From NCBI GenBank assembly GCA_012963895.1, contig DTUW01000015.1, positions 1-11,924 of the forward strand: a stretch of DNA of 11,924 nucleotides, given 5' to 3'. Numbering within the stretch: the stretch's first letter is position 1; the number at the start of each line of letters is the position of its first letter. The notes below the pieces were generated by a model, which was not told the origin of the DNA, made no database searches, and saw nothing but the letters and a program-made list of their open reading frames with translations. This document shows positions 6,473 through 11,924 of this stretch, piece after piece. Origin of the DNA: Campylobacterales bacterium (lineage in GTDB: Bacteria; Campylobacterota; Campylobacteria; Campylobacterales; Thiovulaceae). Both the position numbers and the translations under genes were made by a program.

Positions 6473-8989
6473 CTATCTCCCATTTTTATAGAAACTCTCT
6501 ATCTTCTCAACACTTTTCACATTGAAATCAAAGAAGTCGGAAAAGAATTCTTTATCTTCAAATAGTTTGAATTGAATTCCTGCCGCCTCAAAATTCTTAG
6601 TCTGTAAATAGAGAAGCCCTAAGCCGTATCGGGTTTCATAATTGATTTTGTTTTTCAACTTAGCCAACTCAAATAGAGCTACACCATTTGCATAGTGTTT
6701 AGATGCAACGGCAGAAATACCGGCTAAAAAGAGGGTTCTAGAATCTTTCGCCCCATACTCATCTATTATCTTGTTATATAGTTGGTAAGACTCCTCAAAG
6801 TGCTTATTATATAGCATAGTTAGAGCCAGAGCCTGAGCCACCCCTTCTGGGTCTTGCAACTCAACCGAGTAGTAATATTTCAGTTTTCTCTCCAACTCCT
6901 CCAACTTTCCCGTTAATAGATGAAATTTGATATAGAACTCCTGCACTACCCTTGCCCCGTGATAGAAATCGGATAGTGGCAAATGGTTTAGTTGGAAATG
7001 TCTAATTATCTCTCTTGAAAACTCTTTAATATCTAAATCTTTGAAATTGGAATAGAGATAGAGAAGATGAACTAATATATCATCTGGTAATTTTCTCAAC
7101 ATCAGTTTAGAAACATGTCTATTTATTTCACTATTACCTCCAAACTTTTCTAGAAGAGTTGTAATGAGATAGACCGTTCCCAACTTGAATAGGTCATTTT
7201 CATATTGAGGCTTACCCTCTAACCAGTTTTGGAGAGCATGTAAATTTCCATGTTTCAGATTTAGCAACATCTCATAGAATTGCTTTTCATTTCCCTCTCT
7301 CTCTAAGGATAGATTTTCTCTAAATACCTCTTCTAACTTTTGTATATCAGCTCCTATAAGACTTCCGCTAAGTAGAGCAAATATTCCAGAAATATAGTCC
7401 CTTGAATTTAGATGCCAACTCCTCTTAAAATGTTTGTATGCCTCTACCATGTCCCCGAGTTGAGCATAAGTAAGCCCTAAATCGTAGTGAAGAACTGCAT
7501 GTTTTGGGTTCTCCTTCTCCAATTCTCTCAATATCTTATTAGCTATCCTCAATCTTCTATTGAGAACCTCTTTTACTGCTAGGACTATATTTTTATTTAC
7601 ATCTGAACTTTTAGCCCCCATACCTAAGATATGGAGACCTTCATCACTATCTCCAAGAGTAGTAGTAGCACTACCCTTCTTGATGAGGTTGATACTTTTC
7701 TTAGCATCAAAAATTTTGTATGGAGCGAAGTAGAATAGGATTTGGTAGTTGTTGTATTTTACAAATTGTTGCTCTTTGTTAAAAAAGTTTTGGGCTTTTT
7801 GAACATCAAACAGGGACTCTTTTAAAGATAGCTCCAAATCGTAGGTATTGTTCAACTTCTCTCCATATCCATCGTTGAGTGCTGAAATTTGGTTTCCTGC
7901 ATCTTTCACATTTCCCAACTTCAAATCTATTAAAGCATGGGCATACTTCAACCTCATCAACTCATCAGAAGAGCTACTATTATTCTCAATAGCCTTTTCT
8001 ATATTCTTCTTAGCCATATCCAGCTCACCCATATTGGCATAGATAAGCCCGAGATTACCTATATCCTCATTAGTGAGAGATTTCTCCAAAGCTGTTGCAC
8101 TATCTCCGTAGTTTTCAAAAAGTAGTTGAATCCTACTCTCCATCATATTCTTTTCATCTTGAAAGTAGTTAGAAGTTTGGTGGTTGAGAGATGAGAGGGT
8201 CTCGAAATAGTTTCCTCGATAGAAAGAGATGAGAGAGTAGTAGTAGCTATATAGAGGGGAATCTAGTTCGTCTGGTAAATATTTGTAAGCTAAATCTAGA
8301 TAGGCTTTGACTTTTTCATTATCTCCAAGCTTTTTACTACATACAGCAGCATTGATAGCACTTGGGGTAATATGTTCTCTATTCTGAATAGCTCTATCAA
8401 ATGCTCTAATAGCCTCTTTACAAAGCCCTTTTTTAGCTCTTGCTACCCCTAAGTTGTAATATGAGAGAGAGGCATTATATGTAGCTATCCGTCCATAGAG
8501 TCTAAGGGCTTCATGTTTCTGTCCCTGTTGATAAAGTAAATTAGCCTTTTTGATAAGTTCTTCAACTTGTGATTGTCTCTTAGGCAAAGTTGAAGGCTCT
8601 TGTAATGCCATCTCCGTATAGGTTTCCAATTCATCTGTTCCGTTGGTCTCAATTTGGACAATATCATCATTTCCATGTTCCCAAAATAGGGATAGGAGAA
8701 AGAGGATACCCCCTGTTACTAGTAGATAGAGTATTCCATATACAATTTTTTCTTTTTTCTCAATTAGTATATTTTTTAAATTCTGAAATATTTGGGTTGG
8801 TTGAGAAAGTCCAAGTTTTGGAACTTTTGGAAGGACAGGAATTTTAGAGGTTGTGGTTATATTCTCTGTCTCTTCGTCCTTTTCTCCTCTATCACCTTTT
8901 TTATTCTTCTTATTTAATAGTTCGTCCTCTTTCAAAATTATCTGTTCATCTAACTCTCCAAGTTCCTTATCCAATATTTCTTCTGCCAT
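6473..8989 (-). CDS. Membrane-anchored TPR protein, probably PflB-like flagellar motor component
   Basis: Complete at 838 residues. Residues 1-81 are hydrophilic and charged (acidic/lysine-rich 1-45, then a Pro-rich linker PVLPKVPKLG at 51-60). One transmembrane helix spans about 82-103, with lysines before it, so the N-terminus should be cytoplasmic and about 735 residues periplasmic. The periplasmic part is alpha-helical with several tetratricopeptide repeats: about 143-240 (LLYQQGQKHEALRLYGRI, SYYNLGVARAKKGLCKEAI), 310-335 (LGLIYANMGELDMAKKNI), 495-530 (AVLHYDLGLTYAQLGDMVEA) and 750-810. Length and layout match PflB (C. jejuni Cj0390), a TPR scaffold for stator recruitment in the polar flagellar motor. 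The segment FAPYKIFDAKKSINLIKKG (421-439) also feels PflB-like, but this is from memory. No flagellar genes are nearby. It starts 11 bp after rfbF. Alternative: a general TPR envelope scaffold. Confidence 0.9.
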   Translation of the reverse strand: MAEEILDKELGELDEQIILKEDELLNKKNKKGDRGEKDEETENITTTSKIPVLPKVPKLGLSQPTQIFQNLKNILIEKKEKIVYGILYLLVTGGILFLLSLFWEHGNDDIVQIETNGTDELETYTEMALQEPSTLPKRQSQVEELIKKANLLYQQGQKHEALRLYGRIATYNASLSYYNLGVARAKKGLCKEAIRAFDRAIQNREHITPSAINAAVCSKKLGDNEKVKAYLDLAYKYLPDELDSPLYSYYYSLISFYRGNYFETLSSLNHQTSNYFQDEKNMMESRIQLLFENYGDSATALEKSLTNEDIGNLGLIYANMGELDMAKKNIEKAIENNSSSSDELMRLKYAHALIDLKLGNVKDAGNQISALNDGYGEKLNNTYDLELSLKESLFDVQKAQNFFNKEQQFVKYNNYQILFYFAPYKIFDAKKSINLIKKGSATTTLGDSDEGLHILGMGAKSSDVNKNIVLAVKEVLNRRLRIANKILRELEKENPKHAVLHYDLGLTYAQLGDMVEAYKHFKRSWHLNSRDYISGIFALLSGSLIGADIQKLEEVFRENLSLEREGNEKQFYEMLLNLKHGNLHALQNWLEGKPQYENDLFKLGTVYLITTLLEKFGGNSEINRHVSKLMLRKLPDDILVHLLYLYSNFKDLDIKEFSREIIRHFQLNHLPLSDFYHGARVVQEFYIKFHLLTGKLEELERKLKYYYSVELQDPEGVAQALALTMLYNKHFEESYQLYNKIIDEYGAKDSRTLFLAGISAVASKHYANGVALFELAKLKNKINYETRYGLGLLYLQTKNFEAAGIQFKLFEDKEFFSDFFDFNVKSVEKIESFYKNGR

Positions 8990-9000
8990 TTTTCATCTCT

Positions 9001-9774
9001 CTATTTCCATATTTTCCATTTTGCTTGACCATCATTCCACATCTGATTTAATTCTCTCTTATCTCTCAATGTATCCATCGGTTTCCAAAATCCATAATGT
9101 TTATAGGTGTATATCTCCCCCTCTTTCGCCAACCTCTCCATTGGCTCTCTCTCAAAAATAGTAGAATCCCCATCGATGTAGTCCAATATTTGAGGTTCGC
9201 AAACGAAAAAGCCACCACTTATCCAACTGCCGTCCCCTTTCGGTTTCTCTAAAAACCGATTTACTCTATTGTTCTCTCCAATCTCCATCGCTCCAAATCG
9301 TCCATCTGGCTGAGTAGCGGTAACCGTTAGCAATTTTCCATGTGATTTATGGAACTCCACAAGTTTATCTATCTCAATATCACCTACTCCATCTCCATAG
9401 GTCAGCATAAAGGTGGTATCACCAATATACTCTTTTGCCCTTTTTATTCGTCCCCCCGTCATAGTATCAATTCCGGTATCAATTAGGGTTACTTTCCAAG
9501 GTTCGCTATGGTTTTGATGAACTTCCATGTTGTTATTTTGCAGGTCAATAGTTACATCACTTTGATGGAGAAAGTAGTTAGCGAAATACTCTTTTATATA
9601 GTATCCCTTGTATCCAAGTAAGATAACAAATTCATTAAATCCATAATGAGAATAGATTTTCATAATATGCCATAGGATAGGTTTTCCCCCTATCTCCACC
9701 ATAGGTTTAGGTTTTATCTCTGTCTCTTCACTCAATCTGGTTCCAAATCCACCAGCTAAAATTAGAACTTTCAT
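9001..9774 (-). CDS. rfbF: Glucose-1-phosphate cytidylyltransferase
   Basis: Forms CDP-glucose from CTP and alpha-D-glucose-1-phosphate, the first step toward CDP-linked 3,6-dideoxyhexoses and related sugars of O-antigen or capsule. Complete at 257 residues, the normal family length. The nucleotidyltransferase signature LAGGFGTRL (6-14) with KPKPMVEIGGKPILWHIM (21-38) is intact. YGDGVGDI at 126-133 carries the metal-binding aspartate D128, followed by FLEKPKGDGSWISGGFF at 174-190 and FWKPMDTLRDK at 229-239. These are RfbF-type rather than RmlA- or GalU-type. The usual partners (CDP-glucose 4,6-dehydratase rfbG, then rfbH) are not in the window. AAGG before the ATG overlaps the TAA of the lipoprotein gene, 9 bp upstream. 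It sits inside an otherwise housekeeping run, so the remaining pathway must lie elsewhere or CDP-glucose has another use here. Confidence 0.95.
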   Translation of the reverse strand: MKVLILAGGFGTRLSEETEIKPKPMVEIGGKPILWHIMKIYSHYGFNEFVILLGYKGYYIKEYFANYFLHQSDVTIDLQNNNMEVHQNHSEPWKVTLIDTGIDTMTGGRIKRAKEYIGDTTFMLTYGDGVGDIEIDKLVEFHKSHGKLLTVTATQPDGRFGAMEIGENNRVNRFLEKPKGDGSWISGGFFVCEPQILDYIDGDSTIFEREPMERLAKEGEIYTYKHYGFWKPMDTLRDKRELNQMWNDGQAKWKIWK

Positions 9775-9783
9775 AATATTCCT

Positions 9784-10317
9784 TTACTTGAATTTAGGTA
9801 AGCTAAATAGTTTGTTAGCAAGAGATGGATAGGTTCGTCTGTTTCCAATCCCTTTTGTAAATTTCAATAGTAGGGGTCTATTTAGACCGTATCTAAATTT
9901 TAGGACTAATTTATCATCTTTCAACTTTGGAAAATAGACTATATAGTTACTAAACCATCTATTTAAAAGCTTTATCTGCTCTATTGCTCTATTAGTGTTA
10001 GAAATCCTATCTATTCTAATAGGAGCTACTCCATTTAGTCGAAATAGAAAATTTCCATTTTCCAAACCTTGAATATCTCTATCAAAAAAGTAGATAGAGA
10101 CTAAGAAAGTTTCATAATCTTGGAACTTTTTCGCAATATCTGAAACATAGACAGCCTTAATATCCATCTCCAATTTTCCATCTCTATATATCTGTCCAAC
10201 TGCCGAGTTTTCAAAGACCCTCTCATTGAGATTATTCTTTTTCACCCCTTGAAAGTGTTGAAATCCACAAGATAGGAATAGCATTGGAAAAAGTAAGAGA
10301 GGTAAGACTTTTATCAA
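9784..10317 (-). CDS. Small lipoprotein of unknown function
   Basis: A 177-residue protein I do not recognise. A lysine near the N-terminus, a hydrophobic stretch (about 4-16) and F-L-S-C with the cysteine at 17 form a lipobox, so the mature protein should be a lipid-anchored envelope protein. The rest is a mix of predicted strands rich in aromatic and basic residues (LVSIYFFDRDI, YIVYFPKLKDDKLVLKFRYG), perhaps a small beta-sandwich; the C-terminal 25 residues are basic. No catalytic motif is visible. The start must be TTG at 10315-10317: upstream in frame a stop appears within five codons without an ATG, and the next ATG (codon 12) would destroy the signal peptide. The TTG overlaps the pgi stop as TTGA and has no clear Shine-Dalgarno, so it is probably coupled to pgi. 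It is followed after 9 bp by rfbF. Confidence 0.85.
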   Translation of the reverse strand: MIKVLPLLLFPMLFLSCGFQHFQGVKKNNLNERVFENSAVGQIYRDGKLEMDIKAVYVSDIAKKFQDYETFLVSIYFFDRDIQGLENGNFLFRLNGVAPIRIDRISNTNRAIEQIKLLNRWFSNYIVYFPKLKDDKLVLKFRYGLNRPLLLKFTKGIGNRRTYPSLANKLFSLPKFK

Positions 10318-11510
10318 CTCTTTGCCAATTTACTTTTCAGAATTTGCTTACCGAGTTCTACCCCCGGCTGGTTGTAGCAGTTTATATCCAATTCAATAGC
10401 TGTAACTGCTGTTAGCAATTCGTAGTAATATATTAGTTTTCCTATCTCTACCTCATCAACTCTATCTATTTCTATCACATCGACAGGAACTCCTATTTTT
10501 CGCAATGCCTCAATTGTTGAATCGGCTTGAAGGTTGATAAGTTCCGAAAACTTGCGACCGTTCAATATATCCAACTTTTCGAGATGAGGTAGTGAGTGGT
10601 TGGGGATAGTGGTATCTATTCCAAAGTCCAAAATTTTCAGAAAGGTTACAGATTTATCTAATGGACCTTCCATAATCAATTGTAAAAATGAGTGTTGGTC
10701 TTTTGGACCTATAAGTCCGATTGGAGTTAGTCCTACTCTTTCGTCTCCTCTCTTCTTTCCTAAACTCTCTGCCCAGAGTTGGACAAACCAGCTATTGAAA
10801 TCTCTAAATAGTTCGGAATAGGAGAAAAGGACATTGGAGCTATATTTTTCGGCAAATTTGGAATAAAAAAGGGCTTTTGGAATAATATGATTTTTGTCAT
10901 TGTGGATAAAAAAGTTATCTTTTATCTCCTTTGCTCCTTGAAGAAGTTTAGCTATATCAACTCCAACCAGTGCCAGAGGTAGCAATCCAACAACAGAGAG
11001 AACGGAGAACCGCCCTCCTACATTTTGAGGGATATTGAATATGTGGAGGTTGCGAGACTTTCCAAACTCTTCCAATGGTGAATCTTTGTCGGTAATTACT
11101 ACAAGACTATTTGCATCAAACTCTATTTTTGCATCGAGATATTTCAAAACAGAAATAGTTTCAATCGTAGTCCCAGATTTGGAGATAGCGAGAAATAGAG
11201 CATCTGAAATATCTATATCTTGAATAGTATTGGAGAGTGCTATTGGGTCGGTTGTATCTAAAAATAGTAGTCGTTTTGGATAGTGATACTTTGGATTTAG
11301 GAAACTATATACCGCCTCAGCCCCAAGGGAGCTACCGCCGATACCGATAACTACGATAGTAGATTTTTGGATAGTCCTAGCAAAGTTTAGAATATCTGAT
11401 ATATCTTGCTCGGGGAGAGAGTAGAAACCTATATCTCCACTCTCTTGATGGACTTTGGAAAATATCTCTTTTTCAGAAACAACCTCATCAAAAAATAGGT
11501 AATTTTTCAT
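10314..11510 (-). CDS. pgi: Glucose-6-phosphate isomerase
   Basis: Interconverts glucose-6-phosphate and fructose-6-phosphate in the cytoplasm. With fba in the same run it covers two steps of gluconeogenesis, and it supplies the hexose-phosphate pool that rfbF draws on through phosphoglucomutase. At 398 residues it is the short bacterial form (about 400 in Campylobacter, 549 in E. coli). The two SIS domains show VIGIGGSSLGAEAVYSFL at 54-71, LAISKSGTTIETISVL at 107-122 (phosphate loop) and NVGGRFSVLSVVG at 163-175. Catalytic residues by family comparison: E248 in QLWAESLGKK, H273 in QHSFLQL and K388 in QPGVELGK. A frame-extending TTG lies two codons upstream, but AGGAGG (11517-11522) sits 6 nt before the ATG at 11508-11510, which I take as the start. 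It is likely the first gene of the unit. Confidence 0.97.
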   Translation of the reverse strand: MKNYLFFDEVVSEKEIFSKVHQESGDIGFYSLPEQDISDILNFARTIQKSTIVVIGIGGSSLGAEAVYSFLNPKYHYPKRLLFLDTTDPIALSNTIQDIDISDALFLAISKSGTTIETISVLKYLDAKIEFDANSLVVITDKDSPLEEFGKSRNLHIFNIPQNVGGRFSVLSVVGLLPLALVGVDIAKLLQGAKEIKDNFFIHNDKNHIIPKALFYSKFAEKYSSNVLFSYSELFRDFNSWFVQLWAESLGKKRGDERVGLTPIGLIGPKDQHSFLQLIMEGPLDKSVTFLKILDFGIDTTIPNHSLPHLEKLDILNGRKFSELINLQADSTIEALRKIGVPVDVIEIDRVDEVEIGKLIYYYELLTAVTAIELDINCYNQPGVELGKQILKSKLAKS

Positions 11511-11516
11511 CTCCAA

Positions 11517-11522
11517 CCTCCT
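11517..11522 (-). promoter_or_regulatory. Shine-Dalgarno that decides the pgi start
   Basis: Minus-strand AGGAGG is 6 nt from the ATG at 11508-11510 but would abut the in-frame TTG at 11514-11516 with no spacing. The TTG is therefore not the initiator and Pgi begins MKNYLFF. Confidence 0.85.
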
Positions 11523-11523
11523 A

Positions 11524-11544
11524 TTTAGAATAATTTTATCTAAA
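11524..11544 (-). promoter_or_regulatory. Possible -10 element and small inverted repeat upstream of pgi
   Basis: The 66-bp gap between the porin stop and the pgi start contains a perfect 6-bp inverted repeat, TTTAGA / TCTAAA with a 9-nt spacer (11539-11544 and 11524-11529), ending 1 nt before the pgi Shine-Dalgarno. The minus-strand spacer holds TAAAAT (11533-11538), five of six matches to TATAAT. It could be a promoter for the operon, a binding site, or a weak leader hairpin. It has no GC stem or U-run of a rho-independent terminator, so readthrough from the porin is not excluded. Confidence 0.35.
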
Positions 11545-11576
11545 ATGGGGTTAGAGCTGATGAGGTTGTGAAGAGA

Positions 11577-11924
11577 TTAGAAGCCGTAATTTACAAAGAT
11601 GCTATATTCTTGGTCTGTATTAGTTCCGTCGTCAATCTGTTCAGCATAGAAATCGATAGCTAAATTATCGTTATATGCATAACTCAATCCGAAATCGGCT
11701 TCGGTCAAGTCGTCGCCTTCGTCAGGGGTCATAGTAAGATAACTACCAGAGACCGAAATTTTTTCATTGATGTCGTAGCTAAGAGAACCTTTGAAAGCTG
11801 TTGAATCTTTTCCAGCCTTTGCAATAGACCATAAATCGCTTGAAGTATAGAAAGGACCACCACCAAATCCATTAGTTGGAGCTACATCTCCATCAGCTTG
11901 GTTGTATGCAAGAGCAACAGTTAG
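11577..11924 (-). CDS. Outer-membrane porin, C-terminal 115 residues (Opr-like, 5' end outside window)
   Basis: An open frame enters from the right edge and ends at TAA (11577-11579). The visible part shows alternating hydrophobic/polar beta strands, for example FKGSLSYDINEKISVSGSY, DFGLSYAYNDNLAIDFY and EYSIFVNYGF, separated by acidic Gly/Asp/Thr-rich turns. It finishes with a terminal phenylalanine in the C-terminal beta-signal recognised by the BAM machinery. The segment GFGGGPFYTSSDLWSIA resembles the exposed loop seen in Opr/OprD-type major porins of Campylobacterota. The fold and location are secure, the subfamily less so. Base composition is slightly richer in GC than its neighbours (more GGT, GAC, GTC codons), as expected for a highly expressed gene. 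A separate, strong upstream promoter is likely, outside the window. Confidence 0.85.
   Translation of the reverse strand, partial: LTVALAYNQADGDVAPTNGFGGGPFYTSSDLWSIAKAGKDSTAFKGSLSYDINEKISVSGSYLTMTPDEGDDLTEADFGLSYAYNDNLAIDFYAEQIDDGTNTDQEYSIFVNYGF

Noticed and set aside
8853..9161. Plus-strand open frames opposite the start of the TPR gene and the end of rfbF, with hydrophobic translations
   Set aside because: Antisense to two confident genes; the Ser/Phe/Leu bias mirrors Lys/Glu codons on the coding strand.
11508..11516. TTG start two codons upstream for pgi, and a similar TTG one codon upstream for aroA
   Set aside because: For pgi the AGGAGG abuts that TTG but is ideally spaced for the ATG; for aroA the ATG gives a standard TGATG junction.
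1..11924. Defence system, prophage, IS element, CRISPR array, tRNA or rRNA
   Set aside because: Every stretch is occupied by recognisable envelope or metabolic genes; no direct repeats, transposase, integrase or tRNA-like cloverleaf was seen.

Overview
The window is a low-GC (roughly 35-40 % by eye) bacterial chromosome segment. Every gene in it lies on the minus strand. Protein sequences and gene pairings point to a Campylobacterota (epsilonproteobacterial) organism. The AroA and DapF sequences resemble those of Campylobacter. The class II aldolase has the 307-residue length and active-site numbering of the Helicobacter enzyme. A PEB4-type peptidyl-prolyl isomerase lies directly upstream of fba, as in Campylobacter jejuni and Helicobacter pylori. 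A PgbA N-terminal-domain protein and the C-terminus of an Opr-like porin also fit this group. I cannot fix the genus; a free-living relative of Sulfurovum, Sulfurimonas or Thiovulum is a guess.

Layout in transcription order, from high to low coordinates: the last 115 residues of an outer-membrane porin (enters from the right edge); a 66-bp gap holding a possible promoter, a small inverted repeat and a strong Shine-Dalgarno; pgi; a small lipoprotein of unknown function; rfbF (glucose-1-phosphate cytidylyltransferase); an 838-residue membrane-anchored TPR protein resembling the flagellar-motor protein PflB; yebC; a periplasmic parvulin-type PPIase; fba; aroA; a periplasmic thioredoxin-fold protein; argB; a short PgbA-domain secreted protein; and dapF, cut at the left edge about ten residues before its expected end. 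No intergenic stretch exceeds about 70 bp, and many neighbours overlap or abut. From pgi to dapF this reads as one twelve-gene transcription unit, perhaps with an internal promoter before yebC.

The operon mixes sugar-phosphate metabolism (pgi, fba), amino-acid and cell-wall precursor synthesis (aroA, argB, dapF), envelope biogenesis (PPIase, thioredoxin-fold protein, porin upstream), surface polysaccharide precursor synthesis (rfbF) and poorly understood secreted or membrane proteins. There are no RNA genes, mobile elements, CRISPR arrays or phage genes. I do not see a new multi-gene system. The best leads are the tail-less PgbA homologue, the PflB-like TPR protein, the unknown lipoprotein with rfbF inside a housekeeping operon, and three forced TTG starts. 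Several gene starts were chosen by Shine-Dalgarno placement and differ from the longest possible reading frame (thioredoxin-fold protein, aroA, pgi).
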